Made by a program: the position numbers and the translations under genes. From NCBI GenBank assembly GCA_018340375.1, contig JAFFJZ010000007.1, positions 27,812,001-27,876,000 of the forward strand: a stretch of 64,000 bases of DNA, given 5' to 3'. How positions within the stretch are numbered: position 1 is the stretch's first letter; every line of letters starts with the position of its first letter. The stretch is from Gonatopus flavifemur. Taxonomy: Eukaryota > Arthropoda > Insecta > Hymenoptera > Dryinidae. Below, piece after piece: positions 1 to 13,473 of this stretch. The notes under the pieces were generated by a model. The model made no database searches and was not told the origin of the DNA. It worked only from the letters and a program-made list of their open reading frames with translations.

Positions 1-113
1 AAATCTTTAGGAAGTAAGAACTGTTTAAGATCTCTTGAAGATATATTTTCATGTTGCATAAGACTTCTTAAATTTGGCTCAAGACAACTTTTAGAACTGA
101 AATGCTGTGTGGG
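1..113. mobile_element. Edge-truncated palindromic MITE, AAGATATCTT family
   Basis: This segment matches the right arm of the element at 44249-44547 closely. Both carry ACTGTTT, an AGATCT core, TTCATGTTGCATAAGACTTC and the end GAACTGAAATG followed by TGTGTGG. The left part lies outside the window. Confidence 0.75.
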
Positions 114-302
114 TTAATTTCAGTCAATTTTCAAATTAATACGCAGCTAATTTGAGCCACACTTTTGACAGTGTTCTAAAATCCATCAATTGAGAGAACT
201 CGAGCCCTGTTCACGTCTCTACTTTTTCAATATAGCATCTAATGAAATTGAAAGAGCATCAAAGGTACACCATTCAAAGATCCTTTAGGGGCTCCATCAT
301 TC

Positions 303-930
303 TAGAGGCCGACAAAAGGAGAAAATTTCGGGAATCTTCTTCAAAAAACCCAAACAACATATCAGAATTTGATAAAAAATCCTTCATTATATAATCATTG
401 AAGTGTGTGTTTGATTTTTTCTTCAACCCGTGAACAACGAAATGGTGGCTCCTCCGTATTTCTTCCTGGGCATCTTTGTTGTCGTAATTTTTATTAACGA
501 TTTTCGAGTGACTGTTGTTTCATTCATTCGAATTTTCATAAATCAAAATATTCTTGGCTCATATGATTGTATCTTCAAATTCGCAGGTGTTATTGATCCG
601 GTCATGAGACGAAAAATGTCCAGAGAAAAATACTGAGAAACCGCCATTTCGTTGTTTCCACACAATCAAAAATTTTGCGTCATTTTTTCATAATACACAT
701 TTTTGTATGAAATATTTAACAGTTTTGGGGATTAATTCGGCACAAAACTGTTGAATATCATACACAAAAATGTGTATTACAGAAGAATGACGCAAAATTT
801 TTCCTGTGCAGCTTCGAAAAAATTCGAAAACACACTTCAATAATTGTATCATAAAAAACTTTTTATCAAATCTCGAAATGTTGTTTGGTTCTTTTTAGAA
901 AAAATTCCCGGAGTTTTCCGGCCTCTATAC
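303..930. repeat. Foldback element, outer arms about 120 bp, interrupted inside
   Basis: The arms at about 303-425 (AGAGGCCGACAAAAGGAG) and 810-930 are inverted copies. Shared blocks are AAACAACAT, GATTTGATAAAAA, ATTGAAGTGTGTTTT and GAGGCCG. The interior holds another inverted repeat, 429-657 (AACAACGAAATGGTGGCT against its complement near 640), and a palindrome at 658-808. Confidence 0.7.
658..808. mobile_element. Short near-perfect palindromic MITE
   Basis: The two halves are inverted copies. AAAATTTTGCGTCATT and AATACACATTTTTGTATG on the left recur reversed on the right, ending in GACGCAAAATTTTTCCTGTG. It sits inside the foldback at 303-930, so it is probably younger. Confidence 0.75.
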
Positions 931-935
931 CCTGG

Positions 936-3900
936 TGAAAATAAAGTGTCAACAATGCAACAAAGTGTTACGGAAATTGAATGCGAATGTACACCAAGAG
1001 AAAATTCGCGCGTTTTGGGGGTAAAATTAACTCCCTTAGACGAACGTACATCATATTTTTACCAGGGTAGTGATTCACTCCCTGGAATTAGAATCAGTCA
1101 CGTTCGATGGGATTGAAATAAAAATATCAGAAGAATTTGTTACGAATTGTATATAAAGGTAAATATTCTGATCAGTTCGTAGTTCAGATTGAATTGAACT
1201 GTTGTCTGGTTAATACATGCTTATACTACTAACTCTCTAAGGAAACGATAAGTAATAATACAATATCGATGGTCCGACATCCAATACAGTAGAAATGGAT
1301 TCATAGTTTCATAACCAGCAGTTTTTTATCATTATAAGTATCGAACTTGGTACGTTTCACTTAAGAATTTCTTATCAACATATCCAGAAATAAACCCCAC
1401 AAATGCAGCTGCTGGCGTTTCAGAGATCCATAAACGGACCTCTCCCAGCATTATCGAATCATTGATAGTCCGTTGAAATGCCAGCACTCGACGTTTGCAG
1501 GGAATCGAAATACGTGGATGTATGATACAATTCAATTTCCCTGAAATTGTCTATCCAAGTTCATTACCAGCTCAAAGCGAATCCAAAATCTCGTTATGTT
1601 ACATTATTAACAGCTTTTTTTCTCAATAAAATGAATCGCGGAGTGGATATTGAATCAAAATATAAAACAACATGCGAGGAACTGTATTTACATTGACAAT
1701 AAAATTCTTTGTAATCAAACCAAAAGATCACAAAGAATCGAAAACAGCTGCTTTTGATTTGTAAACAACTTGTCTAACGGATGTACCTTCTGTGTTGTCC
1801 TCGATGGAAGTTCGTAATGGACATACCCATACAATTAAAATTACACGCCACATTACTGAACTTGGAATTACACAGAAGGAGATCGTAAAGCCCTCGGTGG
1901 TAGACTGTGGATAAATCGAAGATCAAAGCTTTCGGGGAAATACGGTTTGTCGTTCATACCCTGCAGAGCCACGCGACACGCCTCTCTCGCTTGGACTCGC
2001 TCGTAAACCGTCGCGCTACAACGCATCGCGTTCCTGGGTTTTATTTCAAAGACATTTTATTGCTGTTTTACAGCCCTTATCCTCCTCGTCTCTTTCCCTT
2101 CCTCCGACCACTGTTTTCCACCTGGACTTCGTCAGCATGGTTTTCATGCATGGCCACCCTTGAAAAAACTGTACCTATGGATATATCGCGAGACGACATA
2201 AATTCGAAATAATTTTACGAGCTTGGTGCATAGGTTTTGGTTCTGTTTCCGTGAAATCAACGAACGTGACGAATAAAAAGCATAATGTTACACGCATACA
2301 GTCATTCATTCTCGTTATCATGAGAAAATTGTCACAGGGAATAAACTCAATTTCCCTGAAATACCTTTGCTGGATTTATTCAGTTATAAGTTCATCGAGC
2401 TAAAGTAGCTACATTTTATTCTCCATACAGTCTGTTAGAAAAAAATCACAATACCATACATTACATGAAAAAATTTCACATCGTTCATGCATTAATCGTC
2501 TTCATTCGACTTCACCTGGAGATATTCATTCCGGACCGAAGGTAATTGTTTCTGGTCCATTTTCATTGTTGATCGAGAGTTATTCACATAAATACATATT
2601 CAACTCGTATGCACGTATACGTCTATGTATCTGTTGTTAAAGTCATTAGCAACGCGAGTTAACTGAATTATATGGTTACAACGGGCAACGTTGCTCTCTC
2701 TATTGAATTATAACTTGGAGCACATCTCAGTATATATCTGTGAAACAGTACGAACTGAAGATATCAGAGGAGGAGAAACAAGAGGAAGAGAGGTGTGAGG
2801 GAAAGATGAGGGGTTTACGGCGGATGGATTAACATGTAAATTCGCTGCATTCAATTTCATAGTTTCGACAGCTGTAACAACTAGATAGATTTGTCTTGAC
2901 ACGACCGTGTGAAATCTTCAGCATCATCACCTCTTCTATCACTTGTACCGATGGATGAGACACTCCCGTCGTCATTTTGCCCTTCCAGACAGAAAGATTG
3001 ATTCAATTGACCTTGCGTGGTACGACGGATAGTTGTTTCGTGGCTTCTGACATCTCTCGTAAGCTCCCGATTATCTTTGAGTGAATATCGGAGGCAGGGA
3101 TTTTCCTCTCTCCAGAGGAAAATTATTATCAGTACAGAATGAAAGATGTATATATTATTATCTTCAAAAAATCATAAGCCATTTCCAAATGATAATTCCA
3201 GTATTTGATACGACAAGGTACAGAGAAAAAAGGTATGTATATTATTTATTTACGCTTCATGGGCCGTATCTGAGTTTATAAGCGACTAAATAGCGCAAAA
3301 CTGTTGAACGATAACAGGTTTTCGGATAGTTGTTGTGTAAATTGACTTCAATGGTTCAAACAAAGATCTTCGCATGACATGGCAAATGAGACCTCAGCAG
3401 CACAAACGGTAACGGTAGCAGGGGTGTTGAGCAACCACCATACTATGCCGGTTTAACATGCAAAGATCGCAATGCACAAGATGAGTCAAGCTACGCCAAG
3501 CTAGGCCACGAACAGGTCGTATATTTTGCTAACGCCAGCTTTCGTGTGCTGTTACCCAACGTTACGTGGATACATGTCTATGTATTTATCCATATTCCCT
3601 GGTACTGTGGGTAACGTACGTGTATCAGAGGTTTCTCCTACAATGATACATTTCGTAAACCTCTTTTCCTCCCTCAAAGTCGACAATAATGTTCACCTCA
3701 TTCATTGATAAAACGTTGACAATTCTTCTCGGCATATAATATATTATTACCAGAATTCCATATCCACTTGTCTTGAATATATGCAATATGATCATTTTAT
3801 TTTTATTCGAAATCAATTGATTCTTAGGCAGATAATGGAAAAAATGGAAAGTTGCAATAAATAAATCCTTTATGAATACCATTTTGATTGTTGTAATCGG
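936..3900. other. Noncoding stretch, no gene supported
   Basis: No open frame here has both an ATG start and splice sites that fit. The piece 1930-2170 is richer in C and G and strongly pyrimidine-biased. It carries a frame with no ATG start, which I do not accept as a gene. The rest is ordinary AT-rich sequence. Confidence 0.5.
1150..1188 (+). promoter_or_regulatory. Possible TATA/initiator core promoter
   Basis: TATATAAAGG at 1150 is followed by TCAGT at 1172 and TCAGA at 1184. The spacings to the initiator A (24 and 36) are off the usual 30-31, and no plausible coding exon follows. Confidence 0.2.
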
Positions 3901-6900
3901 ATTTTAGTTTCCATTGTTACAATCCGATTACTACCGAATTCTCATCGGAGTTGAATTTTGGATTGATAGTCATCTGACATTGGTTTGAACTAGATCGTAT
4001 CGGAAGAAGGAGATTTGGAAAAAAGCAAATAAGGAATTATTCATAGATACAAATTTAATTGAAAAATTACAAACTAATTTATCGTCTCAAACGATAGATA
4101 ATTTTTGGTTCATAAAATTCCGCTGAAAGACTACATTTATTTGAATCAGTTTGTCGAAATTAGACGTAGTGTACTGAGAAAAGTACATCACTATCGGAAA
4201 AGTTTTAGTTGTCTCAATTACGTGGATTTGTACACAGCAAATCTACGATAACTGCGTTACCTACGGTTAGTTACCTCGAATTAAGTGTAGTTAGCTGACC
4301 GAAAGTAAATGGATTGCATCGACAAAAGATATTTGTTTCAAATAGTACGTTTCCTTCATTACGAGTTCATCAAAGATATTAATTTGGAATACTTGAAATT
4401 CATTCTGAGTTCATGTTTGAATGTTGTCTCCAACGTCGAATCCAGAAATAGTTGATTAGATTTCATGAATTTCGATAAAAAATTTGCCCACAAGGGTGTT
4501 TACTGAAGAGCTTAAATTCAATACAGTACAGTCAAAGCGACGAATATGAAAATAAACATTGTTCATTGACTCATAGATGTATAATGACTACACATCAAGT
4601 CACCTTTGACTGGTTCCAACTCCAGAACACATTGTTCATAGCCAAACACTTATCGTAACAGGATCTATTCTCTGTGGCCCACTTTCCTCTTGTCCCTATC
4701 CAACTTTTTAGTCTTTCTTCCTTCTCCTACACCTCACGTATCTATGCTTCTCTCTTGGCATCACAGAATCTCGTTCTTTCCATACTATTCGAGCTACGTG
4801 TGAGTCAGTCCCTCCACATCTTCCTCTCTTTTTTCTCTCTTCGTTATCTTCGCACGTGCAACGCTATCGGAATTCTAATGACACTCCGTCGTGCCTGGCT
4901 GCAATTGCCAGGTAGGTATAACTACATTCGGTGATTTTTTCGAACATACAAGGGACAGGTATTGGAAAAAATCTGAGAAGATTGAGAACAAACTTGACAC
5001 ACTGATTTCCCTGCTATTCTAGTTAGAAGATCTGAAATCTATAAGATTGTCTCTATTTAAACTCAGCATATTTTTCTATTATTTTCAATCCACATCAAAA
5101 TTATCGTTGTCTGCATTGTGATTTAAAACTCATGATGAATACACAGTTTATCGTCACATGATGTCACGTTCCCATGTAAATACATTTATTGTTGCAATCC
5201 TCACTATCGAACAATTGACTGTTTCGCTGCGAGTATGGCATAGTACAAATGCACAGTCGCAGCTTTCAGTGATCGATTTTTGTACACATACGTCATGTAT
5301 TATAAATGCAAATAAACCAACGCATTTATTCATCGAGTAACGGATACATTATTTCGAATAAAATCATGAATCATTATTATTCAACGTTTCCGATGAAATA
5401 AATAAATTTTCAGTCTTCCAATACTTCTATTTAATCGTATTTTGGCAAACACTCGATCATTTTAATGAATCATTCGAGCAACTCTGAATAAACATTCTCA
5501 TGTGCATGTATTTGCTGCTGATTAAATTTTTGGGCTCCAAAATAATGATGATATTGGAACGCTGGTGATTCAACTTGCGAATGTCTCGATGTAAATTCCA
5601 AGCATTATTGTAGAGTATTCACCCGGTGGAATTCGACTGTTTCTTTCACTTTTCTTCCTTCCTTCCTCCCTAGATTTCAAGATTTTATCATGGAATGAAA
5701 ACATATCCTCATTGAGAAGGATCTGATGTGAAGTATATCACGGATGATATTCATCTTCGGTCTCGATGAATCGACGATTTCCGACAGCATTGATTGTTAT
5801 ATTTCAAGTTCGTTTCCAGAAATTGAAGTATAAAAATTTCCCTACCGGAGTCAATCGGGTTTTGAGAAAGCAGAGTGATTTTTTGAAACGGCCATTTTTT
5901 GGCAGGGCTGGCAAAAAAAATTCGCTATTCTACATATTAAACCTCGATTTGCCGAGTCAGTAAATTTGTTCTCTCTGTGAGATGCAATATCAACAGCTTT
6001 TTTAAAGGATGACGCTCAGAGGCACCGATCTACGAAAGACCGTGGATCAAAGTTGCGCCTGCTGAGAGTTTCAAGATGGGGTCAATTAAAAGTTCTTCAA
6101 GAACTCACGAATATTCTCCTCGTGCTTTTCGCGCGTGCGGATCTTGTTCTCATCGTCATTGGTGTACGTTGCTTTACGGAGAAACTTCGATCAGTCGAAG
6201 AGTCGATATTTTTTGCCCAGAAAATTCTGTTCCTTTCGTCGGTTATTGCATTACTACGATCTCTCTGAGTATTCGAAGGTATAGGAGCGAGCGGGCTGCA
6301 CGTTACTTTTTCTTCAATTTGACCTGCTTCTTTTTTTCTCTTCCTATTTGTTCTTTCTCTTATCAGACATCTGTGCGTGATTTAAAAACTTTTACCGTTC
6401 AAACAACTCAAGGAGTGATACGAGGATGTTTAATTGATTGCAATCTATCCATGTATGTGAAGTACACTTATTTACGAATTGGAAATAAATGTTTTCATAT
6501 TGATTAATTGATAAAAATAAGATATAATATCGGTATAAACATATCCAGGTACAGAAAATACACTTATCGAATCTCACATTCGTTATAAAATTTGAAATTA
6601 TTTCATAAAAATTTCACGATATATCGATGATAAGAATGGAAAAATGTCCTGGTTTCATCAAGAATCTTATTATGGAGTTATGTAACACAAGCGTTCCCCG
6701 GATCCTGACATACGTTGGTTATGAAAGAGTGTACACGCATGCAAAATTAATTTTCCCCACCCATGAGTGCTATAGACTGACAGTACACAGCCTCTTCGAG
6801 CCACTTGAGACATACTTATTCACACCCTCATCAAAAAGATCGCGCAACCTTCTCATCCAACCACTGACGGCTTCTTTTTTTGTGTTTTTTGGTCCTCTGA

Positions 6901-7825
6901 ATACAGCTCTTGAAATTGCTGAAGTTTTGAAGAAACTTAAGTTGTCGACCCCAGTCATTTTTTTGTCATGGGTATAGCCCACGGAACTGGTGTAGATTGT
7001 ATCGACATACTGCTCACCCTTTTCATAAACAAACGAGTAACGTTAAGCAAGTTGAGAAATTCTCACCTTTTCTTTTCTGATACCTTTTCTCGTGAAAAGT
7101 GAACTCTCTGGCTCAATATAAAATTGTTCGCATCATTGCGGTAAAATTGCGAGAGTTTTTGTTGTCCTCGCTGTGTACCGCATCACAAAGCAATTTTTAT
7201 TTCGAAAGACAAAGACGATTTTTATACAAAACTAAAAGCACAGGGCACTGTGATGAATGCAATTTTTTCTCTTTGGATGAAAAAATAGATGGAAAGAAAA
7301 CAATGTTCAGTGAAAATTGAGTTCCCTTTGAGGTGATGGCGTCCTTGGTGACACACTGTGTTTTATGGATCTGAAAATATATTGAAGTCGAGTTTGTGAA
7401 TGTTTTCCATGTTTGACAGTTCACGTCATGTTTCGTATTGCAATGCGAATCACAATTAATCGAATCGCTGAAGACAATATAATAGATAGAACGGGGTGGC
7501 CAGACCTGGAATTTTGTCATCTCCTATTATTATTATTATTATCCTGTTATTATTTTTGAACCAAATACGCAATTGGCCCATTCCGATAGACTTCCCTGAC
7601 CAATCGCCACGTTATAGAAGCTGTATGTTTCTTGTTGTCCAGATGCTATCGAACGATATTCAAGAAAAAACAGTGCAACGGTGACCTTACCTCAAAAATA
7701 AAAGGTTAATATCCATACAATGATATTGTCATATATCATTTCCCATTCACCTAATAATTCTAGTATTTTCTGAGTGATATAAAAACTTCAACTCGCTGTA
7801 CAAAATGATATGACTGCCCGTCTCC
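3901..7825. other. Noncoding stretch with pyrimidine-rich tracts
   Basis: Contains a C/T-rich tract at about 4670-4850 and an ATT microsatellite near 7524-7543. A minus-strand frame at 6770-6905 ends in a sequence (DLFDEGVNKYVSSG) that faintly recalls the C-terminus of mariner transposases, too weak to call. No gene is supported apart from the doubtful exon at 6029-6158. Confidence 0.5.
6029..6158 (+). CDS. Doubtful isolated exon
   Basis: A locally GC-richer island follows an AG at 6027-6028 and ends near GTGTACG. Two overlapping frames are both open and both look codon-like. One reads IYERPWIKVAPAESFKMGSI and the other LRLLRVSRWGQLKVLQELTN, so composition alone cannot pick one. No partner exon, promoter or start codon was found. 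It may equally be chance open frame in a GC-rich patch. Confidence 0.18.
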
Positions 7826-8043
7826 CTTAAGGTGATACTAGCGGGGTGGCAGCAGCCAAATCGTTTATGATAAAATACGCGCAAACGCTTCAATTTAATC
7901 GAAATATCGTTTTCTGCAGCACTTCTATTTGAATCAAAGAAGTGCTGTACAGAGAGATATTTCAAAAATTATTAATTTGAATTAAAACGTTTTCCCGTAG
8001 TTAGTCATAAACGATTTGTCTGCTGCTAGTACCTCCGCTAGGG
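7826..8043. mobile_element. Palindromic MITE, CCCTTAAGG/CCCTAGCGG ends
   Basis: The left end has CTAGCGGGGTGGCAGCAG and AAATCGTTTATGA. The right end has TCATAAACGATTTGTCTGCT and CCGCTAGGG. They are inverted copies around an AT-rich centre of about 130 bases. Confidence 0.7.
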
Positions 8044-9983
8044 AATGAATATCGCTATAATGAATGATTTATGGTAAGGATTAAAATATGAATTCGCTGA
8101 GACAGCTGCTCACTTTTTTCGCTATTACAGCTAAAACATTAGCTGTGACATGAAACTAACAACTCTCGTAGCTGATTTTGAACTATTCAAATATTACCAA
8201 TTTATTTTCTTCTGTGCACTCGATCAGATGAAAGATGTCGAGGAACATGAGCAGCTTTATACAATGATATTGACGACCCACCACAAGTCTATATTCGGTC
8301 AGGAACATTGGACAAGTCAAATCCGACAATGATATTGCCATTCACATACCCCTCACCTCCCTCTTTTCCTTCCTTCCTTCCTTCCTTCCCTTGGTTCACG
8401 AAATGAACGACATACATGCAAATTGGAATGCATCCCATCGGTCTTCATTAAGTTGCCACGCAATCAGGCAACACAGAACTGATGCGCAGCTGCATGAAAA
8501 GTGCACAGGCCATGAACGAGATGAATTTATAGTACCCAGCGGCTTAGTGTGGATTTCCAGTTAAAACAGCTATAAAAAAAACCCCAACGCACGCAATGTT
8601 ATTGGATATCAGGGCTTCAAATATATTATTAAAAGTGGTAACTTTTTCACACAACTTGGAGGAGTACTGTTGTATATTCGGTTAGAACTTGCAGCGAAGA
8701 TGATTACTATGGTCTCTTTAAACACTGATAATTGACAATTCAACCAACCGCTGATGGTTCAACAATGTTTTTGGATCGGCAGTGTGGAGAGATATCGTCG
8801 ATCACGTGATGAAAGGTAGCATGTCTGCTCTGTCTGTTTTTGGATCTTGAAAGGAGATGAATTCAGAAGGAAGCAAAAATGGGATGGTTATAAAAATTAG
8901 AATGATTGTGTAAAATTTTGGAAAACAACTATCGTTGTTTTCTTTGACAGCAGATGAAGAACAATAAATAAATAGGTAAAATTAAAGTCAAGACGTAACA
9001 AGTCTATGGCTTATGACGTCTTAGTTATTCAAAAATTTGTGAATTGACAAAACTTCTGACCTTTCGTCATGTCATGGACAATATACTGTAGATGAGATCT
9101 GGAATGAAGGTCATTGTCATCAATTTTAGAATGACATTCATGACTGACAAGAGACTTTCCATGAGATCAGACGAAATGAGTTGCTAAATTGATCTTGTGA
9201 ATCAATAGATGGATCAATATCAAATCGACACTTTCTTCCTCATTTAACTCGATGGAAATTGGATGTTTTGTTGCGACTCAGTTGCTTAATCGTATCAGAA
9301 TGACTCAATAATATCAATGTGAGAATCCTCATTTTTCTATTTGGAAGAAGAAAATAGCGGATGTTCCTTTCTTTCGAATAACACTGTTCAGTCGTGTTGA
9401 TGCCTGTGTCATTGATATTCATTAGAACCCCATCATTTTGCCTCTGATTTTCATAATCAAATATTCTTCTGAATATAGGTGATTATAATTGTGTGAAAAG
9501 CACACAATCATTGAGCAAAACAAAAACATAAACAATGCAATAGAATCGGACGAATCGAAATGAAATATGAAATAACATACGATAACGAAGGGTTCAATCA
9601 CGAATATAAACACCCATGTATGGAGGATCGCTTCATAAATAAATAACTACGAAAGGATAGCAATTAAATGAAGATGAAATTGTGAAAAGTGATTATGATG
9701 AATACACGATGTAATCGGATAATTGAATCCTAACATACTTATTAATCACATAAACTTGAATTTACATCATTATTGATGATAATTATCTCAATTACTTGAT
9801 TGATCCTCGTGGAATTTTGATTCCAAGAATTCAACCTACATTGATTTCAAAAAATCGATAACGCTCCCACTTTTGATGGTTCAACTGGTATTAGGATGGA
9901 GTATATAAAATTTAATAGCGCGTAAATGATTTCTTGTAAGTAGATAATATGTTTTGGAATTTTGTTGAAAAAAGGAATTCCTA
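8044..9983. other. Noncoding stretch, no gene supported
   Basis: AT-rich sequence with a CTTC microsatellite at about 8367-8390. No frame with a convincing start, splice site or recognisable protein was seen. Confidence 0.5.
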
Positions 9984-10727
9984 GTGATCAAGCCTCAATT
10001 TTGTACCCACGTGTTAAGGACTAATCATACTCAATTATGCCCAATCATGCTTGATTATGCTCCATTAAATGTGAGAAATTCATACAAAATCAAAAAGTTC
10101 TTTGTAAGGAATGAAACTATAGTAATGTTATCAGACACTGATTTATTGTTAATCATTTATACTTATTGTGCTAATGCAGCTCCCATTTTCTAATTTCCAG
10201 TGCCCATGCATGATCATGCATGTGTATTTGTGATAGAAAAATCAACACAGAGTCATTTTGTATGAATATTGCTCAGACGGTGAGATTTTGCATGATCACA
10301 AGCGAAAATGGCTTGTCAAGCATGATCACTGGTGGTTGAGCTTGATCACGGGTTTCCACGTGGGTACAAAATTGAAGCCTTTGAAGTGATGACGAAGCTC
10401 AAACATGAACGACCGGGTGTAATCAGGCTCACTCACGTGCAGTGAGTATTGAACACGAATAATGATTAGGTGCGTGCAGGCTTGATCATGGACATTTTCC
10501 AGCAAAATTATTCGTCTTCAATACTGACTGCACGTAGTTAGGCCTGATTACGCCTGGTCGTTCATTTTTTATCATCTTCATCACTAAAAAGGCTTCAATT
10601 TTGTACCCATGTGAAAACCCGTGATCAAGCTCAATCGCCTGCGATCATAACAGACAAACCATTCTCACTAGCTATCATAACAAACAAACTATTCTCGCCT
10701 GTGATCAAGCAAAATCTCACCGACTGA

Positions 10728-10895
10728 GAAGTATTCATACAAAATATGTATATGAATACAAATGTATCAGAAGTATTCATACAAAATATGTATATGAATA
10801 CAAATGTATCAGAAGTATTCATACAAAATATGTATATGAATACAAATGTATCAGAAGTATTCATACAAAATATGTATATGAATACACATGTGTTA
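10728..10895. repeat. 42-bp tandem repeat, four copies
   Basis: Units begin GAAGTATTCATACAAAATAT at 10728, 10770, 10812 and 10854. The first three are nearly identical and the last diverges at its end. The period is a multiple of three, which creates a spurious minus-strand open frame with a 14-residue repeat. Confidence 0.9.
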
Positions 10896-11050
10896 TCGTG
10901 CTGAATCGGCCCCGAACACATGCGTGTACGCGTGATCACGCGTGATCATGCCTGAAACCTGGAAATTAGAAAATGGAAACGGCATGAGCACAATAAGTAG
11001 AAATGATTGACAATAAATCAATGTTCGATGGAATTGTCAGATCCATCCCA

Positions 11051-11264
11051 GATAACATGTAGGCTTGTCATAACCCTGTCACACTTGTCATTCGATTGTT
11101 TTTGGCTTGTTATTGACAACCTTGTCAGTGTAAGGTTGCTACAGCCCTGCTGCAAGGGTTTTGTAAGCTTGTACCCTTGTCGTGTGTCAACTAGGAGGCT
11201 TATATCAACCTTGTCACAGGCTTGCCTGACAACATTGCAGCAAGGTTAAATTGCTATCTGGGAT
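11051..11264. mobile_element. MITE with CCCAGATA ends nested in foldback arm
   Basis: It begins CCCAGATAACATGTAGG and ends TAAATTGCTATCTGGG. The interior is rich in CTTGTCA. Comparison of the two arms of the surrounding foldback shows this block is missing from the left arm, so it is a later insertion. Confidence 0.75.
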
Positions 11265-11375
11265 TCGTTACAGAAAACTTGTTGATTTTGTATGAATTCA
11301 TCGTGCATAATGGAACATAGTTAAGGGTGATTGAGCATGATCAGTCCTCATCACGTGGGTACAAAATTAAGGCCT

Positions 11376-11745
11376 GATCACGCGTGATCAGACGTACGCG
11401 CATGTGTTTGAGGCTGATTGAGTATGACAAATCATGTGTATTCGTGATAAGAAAATCAACACAAAGTCATTTTGTATAAATACTCCTGAGTTGGTGAGAT
11501 TTTGTATGATCACGGACGAGAATGCCTTGTCTGGCACGATCGCGGACTGTTGAGCTTGATCATGGGTTTCAAATTAGAGCTTTTTGAATCATGATCCAGT
11601 TCAAAAATGAACGACCAGGCGTAATCAGGCTCAACCACGTGCAGTGAGGGTTGAGCACAAATAATTTTTTCGAAAAATGTCCATCATCGGGCCTGAACAA
11701 GCCTAATCAAACCTGAACGATTTTTTCACGGGTAATTTTTCTAAC
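11376..11745. mobile_element. Single-arm copy of the GTGATCA foldback family
   Basis: Repeats the arm order of the neighbouring foldback: GCGTGATCA, GTGTATTCGTGATA, GGTGAGATTTTG, GAACGACCAGGCGTAATCAG. It ends CTGAACGATTTTTTCACGGG, the same end as at 23975-23998. Confidence 0.75.
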
Positions 11746-13215
11746 ATAATTTATGCATTAACCAAGTTCTTACACCCAAAAAAAAGTAATCTGAAAATCA
11801 AAGGGAATCTCTCTCAATCATAAAAGATATTACACTTTTGTTTTCTTCTTCAATTGAGAATACACCCCTACGATGGAGAGTATTTTGTACAAGTGACAAT
11901 GGAACAAATTCAAATTCTTCCACCGCAAAGACTAATCCTCTCAAATGGAGAGGAATAATTTTGATATATATTAGTGGAGGAGTTGGATGAAAATGAGATG
12001 AGATGAAGGATAGTCTTATTTTGATATTCATTTTTTTTGGTATAGATGTCAAGAAAAAAATATCGAGCTCATTCCTACTCTAACAGCACTAAACACCCGA
12101 AAGTATCAAAAACATTCTCAAACCGTTTTAAAAACGTTCAAAGAATATGTGTTGGGCAGGGTGGAAAAATGTTCACTGGGGAGTACCTATTACATTTTGG
12201 TCCTTCTGTATGTATGGCGAATTTAATTCTTTACAAAATCGCATCACAATAAATACAATGTACTCACTCAATGGAATTTTTCACTCAGAGGATATAATTC
12301 GAAGAATAACAACACTTCACAAAAATAACTTCGAATATTCACTTGTTCACTTTGAAAGAATTGCACTTGAAAGATTTCACTTGTACTTGACATTAAGGAT
12401 GCAAAAAGAGAGAATTGAATCCTATTGCAAATTTCAACTGAACAAGTTCTGAAACTTACATCTATCATGATGAATACAATCTAGAAGTCAACATCTCCGT
12501 GTATGACTGTGTAATGATTCAACGACAAAGATGCTTGGCAAAGATAGAATGACCACGTACGTTGAGCGTGTATGAAGATCGTCTCTACCGTTAAAGCATT
12601 GGAAGGGAAAAAATTGCGACAAGCTTGGTACGGTCGTAGCAACGATAACAGGCCTTTAAGAAGCGATTACTATCCAGCGATCTAGCACACGAGAACATAC
12701 ATTTTATGTACATCCATGTTGTACTCATTGAGAAAGTGGAAGAACGATCATTTTTTAAAATATTTTCAATAATATACAAATTTATGAGTCAATTTAAGGT
12801 GAAGCTTTATGAGGAATTGAAGGATTTCTTACTGAAAAACTTCAAAATGATAAGCTTTGGATCAGCCCCAGAACATCCCGCAAATAAGTTTTCCCTGTAT
12901 ATTTCGATAAACTGGCAAAGTTTTCATATTATTTTTCATATTTCAAGGGGAAGATGGGGAAAATAATAAGGAAATTCCACGTGGACGAGGAGACCATTCT
13001 TAAGGGACTCGTCAACCACATGTACTTTTCATCCCCCAATAAAAATTATCTAAGCATTGACAAGCAACGTAACACTGAATTGGAGGAAAAATAGACCACT
13101 TGTATGGCACTCGCGAAGGCTTCCTACTGGGGTTCTTGATTTTTCGTTATTTTCGTGAACAAACCGGAACTGGAATCATCGAATGAGGGGTTGCATTTAA
13201 TAACTCGACAAGTGC
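11746..13215. other. Noncoding stretch, no gene supported
   Basis: Several short open frames occur, but none has a recognisable protein, good splice sites or codon bias. I see nothing else of note. Confidence 0.45.
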
Positions 13216-13473
13216 TCGAACACGTTACAGATCTGATCCAGATCAGCTAAACGAGGGGAGAAAAATTCGTCAAAATAAAGAATAAAAAATACAGCCTGTT
13301 AGAAATCATCAGAATACACATTTTTCTTATGAAAAATTTTTCTTTACCATCAATAGTTTATGAGATGAAAATCAAAAAGTGAAAATTTTCATTTTTTTCA
13401 AATCAATACAATTCAAATTATATTTTGCGATTACTCAGCGAGGAGTTATTGGAATGACTTGGAATTTGGTATA

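Larger units (their letters stand above)
9984..11375. mobile_element. Large foldback element, GTGATCA-rich family, copy 1
   Basis: The arms at about 9984-10480 and 10500-11375 are diverged inverted copies. Both start and end near CAATTTTGTACCCACGTG. Shared blocks are TGTATTCGTGATA-like, GTCGGTGAGATTTTG, GAACGACCAGGCGTAATCAG and GAATAATTTTGC. The right arm is lengthened by a 42-base tandem array (10728-10895) and by a nested MITE (11051-11264). The longest open frame here is repeat-derived and not coding. Confidence 0.8.

Noticed and set aside
1907..2212. 101-codon plus-strand frame
   Set aside because: It begins with GTG rather than ATG, lies in a GC/CT-biased patch and resembles no protein.
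6076..6507. 143-codon plus-strand frame
   Set aside because: The first third may overlap a doubtful exon, but the rest runs into AT-rich sequence with no protein-like character.
7197..7520. 107-codon minus-strand frame
   Set aside because: Composition looks random, there is no ATG in good context, and no domain is visible.
10728..10895. CRISPR-like regular repeat
   Set aside because: Units are directly adjacent with no unique spacers, and the sequence is eukaryotic.
10631..10939. 102-codon minus-strand frame with a 14-residue repeat
   Set aside because: It is produced by the 42-base tandem array inside a foldback arm.
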